Assembly: GCA_900073065.1 (NCBI GenBank)
Contig: FJOG01000106.1
Span: forward strand, 1-52,488
DNA: 52,488 nucleotides
Reading direction: 5' to 3'
Source: Phialocephala subalpina
Lineage: Eukaryota; Ascomycota; Leotiomycetes; Helotiales; Mollisiaceae
Positions 22,470 through 33,061 of the stretch are shown in pieces. Each line of letters starts with the position of its first letter. Positions within the stretch are counted from its first letter, which is position 1. The notes under the pieces were generated by a model, which made no database searches, was not told the origin of the DNA, and worked only from the letters and a program-made list of their open reading frames with translations. The position numbers were made by a program, and so were the translations under genes.

Positions 22470-23013
22470 CTAAACGGTCGCTCTCCCAGTCCATCTTGTC
22501 TTGTTGTTTCGGTGTTTGAAGAAATAGATCACCATTCCCACAGCACTGATCAACCACAACAACGCATTCACCAAATCCACCCACACCGCATTCTTCATCC
22601 TCTGCACTCCACTATCCCCCTCGGCATGTTCCTTGATATACATGTTGCCAAATAACCCGAAGAGCGCGATCCAGAGGATGAAGAGGATCGTGTCTGCGAC
22701 GAAGGCAAACGGGACGCGCGACACGAAGGGGATGAGGTAGAGGAGGGCCAGGAAGGCGGAGAGGGAGGCGGTTACTTCTGCGTAGACCTGGGAATGTTAG
22801 CTGGGTTCGCAGAGGCGGAAAAACGCAGCTCGAGTCTGCTGAATGCGGAAAACGTACCCATTTCCCATCACTGTACTTGTGCTCCTTATTTGCCTTGTGG
22901 AGATCGACGCCATACAATCCGCAGACCGTCAACGCGAGGACGAGTTGAATGAACCGGAAGATCGAGTGCGCGATGTAGCCAATGCCCATTTCGATGCCGT
23001 GGAAGATGCCCAT
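22470..23013 (-). CDS. MARVEL-domain membrane protein
   Basis: Two exons, 23,013-22,858 (52 codons) and 22,787-22,470, give 157 residues. The intron has donor GTACGT, an AGCTAAC branch site and acceptor CCCAG and is in phase 0. The protein has the four-helix MARVEL layout. TM1 is around residues 11-35 (IGYIAHSIFRFIQLVLALTV), followed by GLYGVDLHKANKEHKYSDG. TM2 is around 60-75, TM3 around 83-103 (DTILFILWIALFGLFGNMY), and TM4 around 122-142 (LVNALLWLISAVGMVIYFF). Fungal MARVEL proteins of this size associate with plasma-membrane domains or vesicles; the exact role is not deducible here. The start at 23,013 was chosen because the family begins just before TM1; an upstream in-frame ATG at 23,145 would add a hydrophilic leader that looks like 5' UTR. 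Confidence 0.85.
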
Positions 23014-24047
23014 GTTGTTCTGCTGCTTTGCCGTCGAAGGATTCGTGTGGGTATGCGATGCGATTTCGTGTATCGTGGTGCTGGTCGTAAAGAGTGATGC
23101 TGAATGGTGAAGATCGTCCTTGATGTCGAAGTTGCAGTGAATCACATCAAACCATCACGAAACCCAGTCACTCCTTCCTTACCTGGCCTATATAAGGGCG
23201 CCTACCTCATCGTCGCGCTATGCCATCATGATCGTGGCTTCCATCTTCCAAGTTTTCGTCGATCCCACTCAATTCATGGCACCATCCATGAACTTCACCA
23301 TCCGATCTTGGGTCTGATGTTGATACCGTGGAGGCCAATAGGGTTGGTTCTTGGCACATAATTCAGGGAAGGCGCGTTGAAGTTAGGTCTGATGACGGCA
23401 TTTTCAGGGTTGTTTGGCTGCCGTGGAAATTTTGGCAATTTTGTTGCAGATCGAAGGTGGTGTAGCGAGGATTTTGGGGGGCAGTGATTGGGTGTGAGGA
23501 GATGCTGCCAGAAGAAGGTTTTGATGGTCTGGAGGCGGCTGTGCCCGTGCCCGTGACAGCTTTCACCTCGCTTCGACGGAAAGCTTTTCTCTGCTTCATT
23601 TCATACAAGTAAGGTTAGATTCATGTGCTCCGAGTGAAGGAAGATTCGCGATTTATTGAGCTTGTCATTTCAACCACAGAAGGTTAATTGATTTGCGTTT
23701 TTGTGTTCATGATGTTTCTTCCATTAATTTCCCTCCTATTCGACGTGGTTTTTTTTTTGGAGTCACTGCTTCATGCAAGACGATACGAAGGTAGGCATAC
23801 AGAGAGGCAGAGTGTGAAGGTCGTGAGGCAGAGGGCTTTGTCAGCAGCACTCAATGGCTGGAACACCAACGCCAAATGCACCTGCGGGATGCGCTTGAGC
23901 TGGTGGTCAGCGTAAGGCTGTGAAAATTTAGAAGGAAATAATCAGGCTGCCCCCTCTAACTTTTCGAAGTTTGATTTCTGCCACCATTTCATCTCTATTC
24001 GTTCGAGATAACCTTATGGGACAGCCAATGTCCCCCGCATTGAAGCG
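23014..24047. other. intergenic between divergent MARVEL and NLR genes
   Basis: The two genes face away from each other and share this 1 kb. A CCTATATAAGG box lies at 23,186-23,196. An 81-codon minus-strand open stretch at 23,363-23,608 has no supporting features. No other gene is seen. Confidence 0.5.
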
Positions 24048-27000
24048 ATGGCGAGCCAGGATGGAATCGACCCATGGATTATCGCTCGCGATCAGTACGT
24101 TGCTGATTTGAACCAGGAGGAGCGAAAGGTTTTTGAGGACGCCACACTGGAGAATATCCTGGTCTCGTCTACCGAAGAGCAGGAGAAACATCAGCAGCAA
24201 AGCAGGAGTCGAGCTGTAATGCGAAGGCTGAAACCATTCTTCAATACGCTGCAGGAATTTGGAGCCGCATTTGACGTTATCTCAAATACATATTCTTTGG
24301 CGTTAGCCCCGCTCTGGGGCAGCTTGCGAGTCATCCTGATGCTCTCAAAGAAGTTCAACAAAGTTTTCGATAGTATTGTTGACGTTCTGGAGAGGATCGG
24401 GTACGTCTTGCCTCGATTTCGCACTTATCAACGAATCTTTGGGCACCACCAGCGAATTATTACTGCGCTCTCTGTGGCGTACCTAGACATCATTACTTTC
24501 TGTGGGGAGATCAAAGTGTTTATCAGAGGAATTCAGAAGTCACGTCTCAAGTCTTGGGCTCAGCTCTTTGGTCCATTGGAACACCACCTTTCCGAAGCAA
24601 GAGACCGGTTCCGTTTACATCGAGATGATATCGAATTGGAAGCTGGAGCTTACCACATGATCGAGTCTATAAAGCACTATGATCTCGAGGTACACAGCAG
24701 AGAATTAGCAGCGCTGGAACGAATAACACAGAAGAGAGACCATCTCCGTTCATTGCTGTCCCGACTCAGCTGCTCCGAGAAGCAGCGAAAAGTACTGAAG
24801 ACACGTGAAGAAGGTACTGGCGAGTGGATCTTTTCCCACCAAAACTATAAAAGCTGGCAAAACTCCAACGGCAATTCCATCTTATCGATTTTCGGAATAC
24901 CAGGATGCGGCAAGACAGTCTTATCTTCATGTCTTATCCAGCAGATCACTCAAGATGCAAACGACGATGTGAATCACAGAACCTTCTTCACATATCACTA
25001 TTGCGACTACAAGGACTCGAGGAGCTTGAATCCCATAACGATTGCGGGAAGTCTGATCAATGGTCTTCTGGATGGCATCGAGATCACGGACACGCTGTCA
25101 TCCCTCATCACCCATGTCTACCGGGGCGATCAAGTGGCACCAGGTGAAGAGGATGTCTTCCAAATATTGGATCTGGTGTTGGAGAGTAGGCTTGACACGA
25201 CAGTATATGTTCTAGTCGACGGCATAGATGAGATGTTGGAACGGGACAGACCCTCGCTCTTTCGGTTTCTCAAGCATTTCATGGAGTGCAAGCACTCCAA
25301 GATCAGAATGTGCGTGACATCAAGAGCAGACGCTGGAAGCATGGTTTCTACATCCAGCTACAGAGTACACATCACAGAGAATACGATCTCGCCTGACATT
25401 GATGTCTTTGTTCGGAATGCTGTCGGTGTTCTCGTTTCATCCAACGAATTGATCATCAGAGACCCCTCCTTGCAGGAAACGATCATCGAAAAGCTTTCAC
25501 AAGGGGCTCAAGGCATGTGAGTACCAGCCGTCCATCTTCCACATGTACACTTCTGACTATCCAGGTTTCTATGGGTGACCTTTCAGCTTGACTCTCTCCG
25601 CGAGTGTTCTACAGACGCCAGTATTCAAGCTGCGCTCAATGATTTACCCAGAGATCTGAATGAGACATATCAGAGGCTGCTTGGACGAATAGAGAACCCT
25701 GAGCGGCGAACGCTTGTCAATCGCATGCTGCAATGGCTAGTTTGTGCCCGCAGGCTTATGACAATTGATGAGCTCTTAGAAGCCATCGCCTTCACCATCG
25801 AGGACGACCACTGGGACCCCGCAAAGATACCAGTAGACTATGCTAAGCTGATTCGAGCCTCTGGAAATCTCATCGTGGTAGACGACGAAGATCAAACTGT
25901 ATAGCTTGCACATTATACAGTTCAGCAGTACCTGCTAAATCCACCCTCAAGCTCTATCATGGGATCGAGATCATTATTTCAATTCCTGAGGGAGGATGCG
26001 GAGTGTTACGTGGGCGAAATATGCATTGCATACTTTTGCTTCAACGACTTCGAGACCCAGTTAACTAGATACACTAATAGGACGAAAAACCATATGGCTG
26101 TGATTGAGAAAGCTCTTCTCTCCTCTCACTCAATCGCTCAAGGTGGTATCGTTGAGTCTGCGGTTGTCGCCCTCAGCAGTTTTCTGCGACCAATGGGCAA
26201 ATATAGGCCTTCAAACATCGACTTCTCTCGACATGTCCCGGAAGCTCCGCGTGGTTTACGATCAAAGTATGAGCTTTTGGGATACGTAATCAATGAGTAG
26301 TTGCACCACAACCGCAATATTGCTTCTGAAGAGACGGAGGACACATTGAGCGCGGCTTCTGCAATAAAAACCTGGTTTCGATTTCAAAACCTGGTATGCA
26401 AAGTCCCACCGCTCCAGATTACTACTTCGTTAACCACTGGTTCTTTGACAGGTGTATCGAAAGACTCTGCTCTTCAAATTAAGACCATGGGAGGAAGCAA
26501 AGATCACAGATCCGCAGCAACCTGATTGCGCTCTGATCTGCTGGGCTATCAAGAACGACAACATTTCTCTCCTCAATTCGGTGGCCGCAAACTCGACAAT
26601 TGGAGCATCTGTTTATTATCGTGCAGCCGCTGAATGGTTCGGTTCCAAAAATGCGCCATTTATATCTGGGCACAGTCAAAGGATAGTGGATTTGTCCGCA
26701 ATATCATTGCCGGGTCTACAAGAGATGACCGAAAGTCCAGATCATCGAGCTTTGTTCTACTTCTTGCACGAAGCATGTACGAGGGGTGCTGTGATGGTTC
26801 TCAGGCACTTTGTTTCGGAATTGAGTAAAAGCTTGGGGGAACTACCTTCCCCACAGCTTGAAACTGTATTGTTGTTGTCATGCGAGTACTTCATGATCGA
26901 AGCTGCTGCAGCTGGCCAGGAGAAAATATGCTCATTCTTGCTGCCTCATTGTTGTAGGACGGCGTCCACATTGTGAGTGCCTGCCTATGTTTTGATATCT

Positions 27001-28741
27001 ACCTTTGTCCTCGCTTGAAGAAGTCGAATAGCTAATGCCGCAAAGGTACCGAGGCATACCTTGTGGAGCTTTGAAAAGAGCAGCTTATGCGGGAGAGGTA
27101 GACGTTGTTGCGATACTACAGATTCCGATTCTTTGGTTCTATGAGCAGCCAACAGAAGAAGACGAACTGTGGAAAGAGCATGAAGCTCGAATGCTGATTG
27201 AGGCTACACACGCTGGAAATGTTAATGTCGTCAAAGCAATGTTCACTGTCTGCGCCCCTTCAACTCCTGCGACCGAGGATAACCCAGTCGCTTTCCCAGA
27301 CTTGAGCAATATCGTCATGAGCGAGCGGGTCATGATGCAGGCGATCGATTGTGGACATAAAGACGTCGTGACCTATCTCCTGGACCAAGGAGTGACCCTC
27401 AATAATCCTCTACCATGGAGATTATTCGAGACGGACATGGACTACTCCAAGAATTTACTCCGGACACTCCCAAAGAAGGTCGAAATGTCCTTGGGTTGCT
27501 TTGCGCTGCACCTCGCAATTGCTCATCAAGACACTACAATGGTGAAAGCACTTTTGGAAGCTGATGCGGACCCGGACCTCTGCGTGTATTATTTCGAAAA
27601 AGCCGGGAGTATTAATCGCAGATGGAAGAGTCCACTTGCGCATGCAAGTGCAATTGGGAACATCGGAATCGCACGAGATCTCCTGTATTATGGTGCCAAT
27701 ATCGAAAACCAATATGTCACAGCCGACAACCTGGAAGGCGTACGATTCAAATATACAACGCCGTTAATCGAAGCCGCTATCAATGGCGACAGACAGATGA
27801 TAGAGTATTTGCTGGAATCTGGAGCAGAAATCGACAACTACGATTTCACCGGACGTACAGCACTTGCTACTGCGGCTCGCCATGCCAATTTGGAAGTTGT
27901 CAATCTTCTGATTCAAAAGGGGGCGAGCACCAACCTTGAGACAAAATTGCCAAATTACATATCGATCGCATCGTTGGCTGTAGAAGCGGTCAAAGGTGGA
28001 AGCCATGAGATTTTGGAGGTCATCTTGAAGAACGGCGTGGATCTCAATCAATCGGCCCAACGCAGGAACCCGCTGGTGGTTGCGATCAAGAGCAAGGAAC
28101 CAGCAATGGTCAAGATGTTAATCGAAAACGGCGCAAATGTTAATGGCGAAGAGAGGAGCAGGCGTGAACTTGGATGGCCATCCATACCGCTTTGCACTGC
28201 GATCAGAACCGATCAAGTAGATGTTGTGGACATACTCCTAGCACATGGTGCTGATATATATTGTCAAGCAGGCTGGGGTCTAAGTCAAACGACACCACTA
28301 CAGATAGCGACATATTTATTTGAGAATGGTCAGGCAGCGCAAAGAGTTATAGAGTATCACTCGAAGCTCAGAGTGGAAGCTGGTCAAACTGTAGAGGAAG
28401 AAGATCCTGAAAGCAGAGAGCCGGCGACTGATGCACTATGGAGCTAGCAAGAGCAAGCAGCTGCGGAGATGACAAGCGAGATACTTGGCTTTGAGAGCAG
28501 AATGGAAGAACAGACTTTGAGGATCGAAGACTACAACGAAGGAGGTGAGACTGAAGAGGAGGATGAACCAAATGCAGCTGCTATGTTCCGGATTGGGGAC
28601 AGCTCAGACAGCGACTTCTTTTCTGAAGATGGGATCGAGAATGAAGATGAAACAGCATACCTGCCTGCAGGGTTGAATGCGACGCCGAACTCAGCTGGCG
28701 ATTGTGTTGCGGAAGATGAAGACGAGGAACGACTAATTTAA
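24048..28741 (+). pseudogene. NACHT-ankyrin NLR (STAND) protein with three in-frame stops
   Basis: Exons 24,048-25,516, 25,565-26,393, 26,452-26,972 and 27,046-28,741 join in frame to 1505 codons, and each intron has GT..AG with proper phase. The N-terminal region (about residues 50-200) matches the fungal DUF7708-type NLR leader (SLRVILMLSKKFNKVFDSIV, LERIGYVLPRFRTYQRIF). The NACHT ATPase has Walker A FGIPGCGKT near residue 285 and Walker B VYVLVDGIDE near 385, followed by SRAD (sensor region). After a helical linker (AHYTVQQYLL) come C-terminal ankyrin repeats in exon 4 (for example TPLIEAAINGDRQMIEYLLE and TALATAARHANLEVVNLLIQ), and finally an acidic tail. TAG codons at 25,902, 26,298 and 28,445 break the frame; the surrounding protein is well preserved on both sides. 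All three fit a single C-to-T or G-to-A change. Such NLRs sense non-self ligands and trigger cell death in fungi. Either a dead allele or a lightly RIPed copy. Confidence 0.85.
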
Positions 28742-28747
28742 GTTCAA

Positions 28748-28897
28748 TAGAGAAAATAATCTATTTATTAAGGACTTTTCAAATATATACTTATCGTAAA
28801 ATTCTATAAGAGAATAAATACGATGCGGGCTCGTAAAGTATAACTCAAAATGTTATTATTTTGGTGAGGCATATCGGAACGGCAAAACGTTTCTCTA
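28748..28897 (+). repeat. diverged direct repeat, copy 1
   Basis: It shares the long identical core TTCTATAAGAGAATAAATAC and the terminal AAACGTTTCTCTA with the unit at 29,074-29,224. Most differences are C/T or G/A transitions. Confidence 0.7.
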
Positions 28898-28900
28898 GCC

Positions 28901-28986
28901 TACCGCTCGGCAGAATCTGCGATTATTCTTAAGGCAGAATCTGCCGGGCGGTAGCTTCTTTTGGCTTACCGCCCGGCAGAATTTGC
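28901..28986. repeat. three-armed GC hairpin repeat
   Basis: Three copies of a 20-base unit (TACCGCCCGGCAGAATCTGC-like) lie at 28,901-28,920 (direct), 28,934-28,953 (inverted) and 28,967-28,986 (direct). Copies 1 and 2 pair at 18 of 20 positions around a 13-base loop. Confidence 0.75.
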
Positions 28987-29073
28987 CTCGCAGAAAATCG
29001 ATTAATCGATTATATCGATTCTAATTTTGATTATAAATATCAAAGGAACTAAATGAGGGATTAATTTAACTTT

Positions 29074-29224
29074 GACTAAATAAATACTCTATTAATTAAG
29101 GGTTTTTCATATATAAACTTATTATAAAATTCTATAAGAGAATAAATACGATATAAACTCGTAAAGTAAAAAGCTCAATGTAAGGTTTTAATAAGGCTAT
29201 CAGAGCGAAAAAACGTTTCTCTAA
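29074..29224 (+). repeat. diverged direct repeat, copy 2
   Basis: Second copy of the unit at 28,748-28,897, offset by 326 bases, AT-richer than the first copy. Confidence 0.7.
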
Positions 29225-29331
29225 GCGATTTACTTCAAGTATTAATCAATATTACTATAACTTTAAACCCTTATAAAAAACGCAATATAAGAGCTTATAA
29301 CTTAAAAAGTATATCATTAAATAGAGAAAAA

Positions 29332-29372
29332 GTAGCCCCCCGCAGGGGCGCCCCTGCGAGGCCTGCGGAGCA
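29332..29372 (+). repeat. GC-rich palindromic dispersed repeat, copy 2
   Basis: It contains a perfect 18-base palindrome (CGCAGGGGCGCCCCTGCG) and matches 535-575 at 37 of 41 positions. A second imperfect GC-rich dyad (GTGGGGTGCG...CTAAGCCCCAC) follows at about 29,400-29,441. Confidence 0.7.
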
Positions 29373-29838
29373 AAATACCAAAGCGTAGAGACGAGGAAAA
29401 GTGGGGTGCGCATTTGCGAGGTACAAGCGCGCTAAGCCCCACTTGAACGAGGAACGAAGCGATGGCATTTTAATTATTCAAATATTTTGAATTCAAATAA
29501 AAGATCCCTATTCTAATATTATAAAGAATTTAATTAGTATATACTTGAAATCAATTATTATAATAATTAGAGCGCTTTATAATAAGGGTGAATCCTTGCT
29601 TCCATTTGATAATACCCTTTTTATCGAGATTTGTCCCATTAATTATAGAAGAAGATAAGTATTGTGGCAGGGCGGGTGTCACGTGGTTTGGCTGAGGATA
29701 TATGAGATCTGGCATCTTGTATTCTCAGTTCTTTAGGCAGTTCACACTCTAACCAATTCTACGTACAGTTGGGCGCTCGTCTATAGCCCTTGTATAGCAT
29801 CTAATACGAACTATAATCCTTGTTACAAATTCCCATCA

Positions 29839-31107
29839 TTAGGTGGCTCCTCCGCAAGTGCCAGAATAGCAGTCACTATAGCCATTGAATCCTCCATTCC
29901 AGGTGTATTGAAGTGCTCCCGTCCACGAATATGTCCCGCTCTCCTGGTCGCACAAGCAGGCGCGCCACCACTGGCTGTTCTGCGTGTCGCTGGAAAGCTC
30001 ACTGGCGAGATGCCATGCGCCGTTGCTGTCTGGGTATTGACCCCCAACGTCGGCATCGTACTCCTCCCATTGAGACTCTGTCCCGTAGAAATCCATCCCG
30101 TAGTACACACCTGTAATTCCATCTTCTGAATCTGTGCCATCTCCTCCACATAACTCCTGGTTGTCGGCATAGATGTTACCACTGTCGTTACCAAATCCTT
30201 CACAGTTTCCGTCATCACGTTTGCTCGACTTCTTAGCTGTACCAAAGGCATGGTGAGAACCGAGACCTGCCGAACTCCCGGTGCTGTTGACAAAGAACAT
30301 AGATACAGGTGAACCCAGTAATGTTCCGTTGATGGATCGCTGCACCAAAATAGGGTTCGAATCGGTGCTGTTGAGCACGTGGGCCATCGTGATGATTGTA
30401 TAGTTACGACCGACATCATGTAAGATGCTAGCATTCCCAGAGATGGCGTTCTTGATCGTGTTGTTTGCCAGGTGAGGATGGAGAACGGACCAATCGTAGT
30501 AGCCAGATTCATTACCGCGTTGGAGGGACCTTCGACCAACATTGTCGACGACGTTGGCATAGTCATTGTAAAAGGGTAACAGTTGCAAGACTTCCCCATT
30601 CTCCCGATACGTCCCTTCGTTTCTGAAATCGTTCCATGCAGTGGCGAGGTCTGCACGTCCGTCCCAGACAGAGAACATGGCCGAGATGATCCCAAACGAG
30701 TTGCAGGTCCATGAGACCCACGAGGGAGCACTATGCCACCATCCAAGGGCTTGACACGCCAAATCACCGAGTAGAATGCCAGATGTCCAGGACATCGGGT
30801 TGATGAAAACCTTGGTGGCCGACCAGAGGAATGACCACAGTCCTCGACGCTCCTTATGTCGTTCAACCGACGTAGTCTGGGCCTCTGAGTCTCCGCTGTA
30901 GGTTCCCAGCACGATAGCTTCCCCATCCTTCCCATGCACCGGGAGATAGCTGTGCAGGTGTACGTGGAGTCCTTGTGGCAAGCCGAATTCACCACTGGAC
31001 AGGGCCTTGATTGGCTGGTCTAGCGGTTGAATAGACTGTGCGCAGACTCCATTGTAGTTGAAGGCTGATAGCCATAAGATCGAGAATGCCAATAGCATAG
31101 CATGCAT
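29839..31107 (-). CDS. secreted protein with Kex2 site and six-Cys C-terminal domain
   Basis: Starting at the Met at 31,107 the frame has 422 codons. It gives a typical signal peptide (AMLLAFSILWLSAFN, cleavage about GVCA/Q). In-frame Mets further upstream (to 31,176) would bury it, so they were not chosen. About 270 residues follow with several N-glycosylation sequons and paired Trp motifs (LGWWHSAPSW). Then SSKR, a Kex2-type dibasic site, precedes a 125-residue C-terminal domain that begins DDGNC. The domain has six cysteines (the last four in an ACLC...DC...TC pattern) and aromatic, Gly-rich segments. This precursor layout is shared by fungal secreted proproteins, including effectors and killer-type proteins, but I do not recognise the family and claim no activity. 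A TM-like alternative frame overlaps the 5' end (30,989-31,327), so the true first exon could differ. The gene is single-exon and intact, sitting between two repeat blocks. Confidence 0.7.
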   Translation of the reverse strand: MHAMLLAFSILWLSAFNYNGVCAQSIQPLDQPIKALSSGEFGLPQGLHVHLHSYLPVHGKDGEAIVLGTYSGDSEAQTTSVERHKERRGLWSFLWSATKVFINPMSWTSGILLGDLACQALGWWHSAPSWVSWTCNSFGIISAMFSVWDGRADLATAWNDFRNEGTYRENGEVLQLLPFYNDYANVVDNVGRRSLQRGNESGYYDWSVLHPHLANNTIKNAISGNASILHDVGRNYTIITMAHVLNSTDSNPILVQRSINGTLLGSPVSMFFVNSTGSSAGLGSHHAFGTAKKSSKRDDGNCEGFGNDSGNIYADNQELCGGDGTDSEDGITGVYYGMDFYGTESQWEEYDADVGGQYPDSNGAWHLASELSSDTQNSQWWRACLCDQESGTYSWTGALQYTWNGGFNGYSDCYSGTCGGAT

Positions 31108-31504
31108 TTTTGATGCCGCCTTGGGAGACATGTGCTCGATTGAAGAGAAGGCCGAGGGTAGTGAAATGTATAGCAAAAGCGAGAAGGTGGAGCAGTGCTA
31201 TACACACTATACGATATGCCGGTATTTCCGCTTTCGCCAGCATCCAAGAGGTTTCAGTGTGTAAAAGGGATGTGTCTAATAATATGTTGTAAAGAGTGGG
31301 AGTTGGGCCGGGTGTTGACTTCTGCAAGAGAGGGTTGGAAACTCAGATGAGCTGGGGGATTTGGTCTCTTATATCTAGTTTTTATAACGCGTTATTATTC
31401 GGAGGTCAGGTATGTTATCGTGTAGTCATCATTCAAAAGCCAACACTTTTCATTCGTGGAAAACATTAAAAGCTGTGCTACTTTAGACTTGCGATTAAGG
31501 TTAT

Positions 31505-31915
31505 TGGCGGCCGCCAATAAAGCTGAATAATCGTCAGCTTACGCCCCCTATAAAACTTTATTTCACACCACCTTCCCTTCGTGATCATCGCTGTGGATGA
31601 TAAATGATCGGATGCATGCTTAAGCACACAAATTTAGCATAGAAGAAGTCGGAGAGAATCCTTACATCAAGTTAGAGTAATTATTGCGAGTCTTAGTAAT
31701 CCTCGGCCGCCCGCACAAGCATAGGATCAATTTCACGCCACCTTCCGTTTTCTCAACGCTCTAAATAATTAGATTCAAAGAAATCAAAAAGTCGACTTTG
31801 ATGTGGAGAGATAGGGGTGGATGCTTACTCGTGCCGCCAATAAGTCTGAGTATGGTGGTAATTGTCGGCCGTCCCCCCTCGCAAGACTTATTTCACACCA
31901 CCTTGCTTTAGGCTG
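31505..31915 (+). repeat. approx. 165-bp tandem repeat, about 2.5 diverged copies
   Basis: The phrase TTTCACACCACCTTSC recurs at 31,561, 31,731 (as TTTCACGCCACC) and 31,891, each time preceded by a GCCGCC/GGCCG-rich stretch and an ACTTTATT-like stretch. Spacing is 170 and 160 bases. Confidence 0.6.
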
Positions 31916-32320
31916 CTCGTGGGGGGACCTATGGGGCTTGGCGGGGCCCTATGGTATTTTTCATAAAATACACAAAATAAGCACAAAACACGTAAAATAA
32001 AAAACACGTCAAAATAAGTAATAAACAAAATTAATTTGACACGTTTTTACGTATTAAGTACTTCTATCTCGAGTAACTCGAGCTTAAGACTCGAGCTCGA
32101 GTATTAGCGAACGTTTTTTCAAGTGCACATAGAACTTGAATCAGTAATCGGCTATATTGAAACTATCTCGAGTCGAGAGATTTACTCTCATTTCTGATAT
32201 TTTTGCGATTTGCTCGTTTATTTAATAACCTTTTAACCGATTCTAAATTGGTTAGATTGTTTTAAAGCGCTCGTATTCATCTATTTATATTACGGAAAGC
32301 GTAAGAATCGATCCGCAAAT

Positions 32321-32498
32321 CAAAGAGTAGTTACTACCAGGGAGTAACTACTGCCAGAGAGTGGTTGCCAGAGAGTGGCTACTACCGGAGATCCGCAAAC
32401 CAGAGAGTGGCTGCCAGAGACTAACTACTGCCAGAGAGTGGCTACTATCAAAGAGTGGCTGCTAGAGAGTGGCTACTACTAGAGAGTGGCTGCCAAAG
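32321..32498 (+). repeat. minisatellite of AGAGAGTGGCTACTACC-like units
   Basis: About ten imperfect units alternate AGAGAGTGGCTGCC and AGAGAGTGGCTACTACC. A higher-order period of about 80 bases is marked by the phrase GATCCGCAAA, which recurs at about 32,310 and 32,391. Confidence 0.85.
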
Positions 32499-33061
32499 CG
32501 TAATGCGGCTATTTTAAAGTTTAAGGTAAGGCTTAAATAACTTTAAAACTTTAAATTTCGAGGCTTAAATCACGTGTTATTCAAATTAATTAGATTTATC
32601 CGTTACGCTGCCGTCAGGACTGCACCTCGCCTAATTTTGGTGGGAACATCAAAATTCTCCCAATTCACCTACTTTAATCCCTTTTAATTCGAGAGCCTAC
32701 TAATGAAAACTAATAAAACTCCGATGCAATTGAAATATAGAATTTAATAAGTTATCACGGCAAGCGATAGAGATTTTCACCCAATTTTATTGCGCTTAAT
32801 AAGTGTCGCAAGTTGGTAGGGTTTAGCGATTGAATGTAATCCTGGTGGCAGCGTAACGGATAATATAATTTTAATATATATTTATTAATCTTTTTATTAA
32901 TCTTTTTACTAATATTAATATTAGTAAATTATATAAATTTTATAATTTTATAAAATATATCTATTTATAGACGGGGCCCCGTGGGGCCTTATAGAGGAAG
33001 TCCTTAAAAAAAAACTCTACTCGTAGGGGATTCAAAAACAAAAAACCCTACTCATGGTCCT

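Larger units (their letters stand above)
28742..29838. repeat. AT-rich repeat block downstream of the NLR
   Basis: RIP-like AT-rich DNA holding two diverged direct copies of an approximately 150-bp unit (28,748-28,897 and 29,074-29,224), a GC-rich hairpin between them, and the second copy of the palindromic element at 29,332-29,372. No coding frame is seen. Together these look like the remains of a non-autonomous or LTR-type element. Confidence 0.65.
31108..33061. repeat. AT-rich repeat block with tandem arrays
   Basis: After the promoter of the secreted-protein gene the sequence holds a diverged tandem unit of about 165 bp (31,505-31,915), a minisatellite (32,321-32,498) and AT-rich runs up to 32,990, with isolated GC islands such as GGGGCCCCGTGGGGCC near 32,974. 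No gene is supported. Confidence 0.6.

Noticed and set aside
27455..28060. Antisense and out-of-frame open stretches across the ankyrin exon
   Set aside because: The plus-strand frame has clear ankyrin repeats; the others are shadows.
30345..30370. GGTTCGAATC-like tRNA B-box word
   Set aside because: It lies inside the coding frame of the secreted protein and has no A-box or cloverleaf around it.
29823..30995. 390-codon minus-strand open frame overlapping the secreted-protein gene
   Set aside because: It lies in another frame of the same strand, has no signal peptide or domain character, and is rich in Arg/Thr/Ser as expected of a shadow of the 422-aa gene, whose frame shows a signal peptide, sequons and ordered cysteines.
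32321..32498. CRISPR-like array
   Set aside because: The units are contiguous and imperfect with no unique spacers, in a eukaryotic genome; this is a minisatellite.
28742..33061. LTR retrotransposon or DNA transposon with coding capacity
   Set aside because: No reverse transcriptase, integrase or transposase motifs remain in any frame. Only short repeats are visible.
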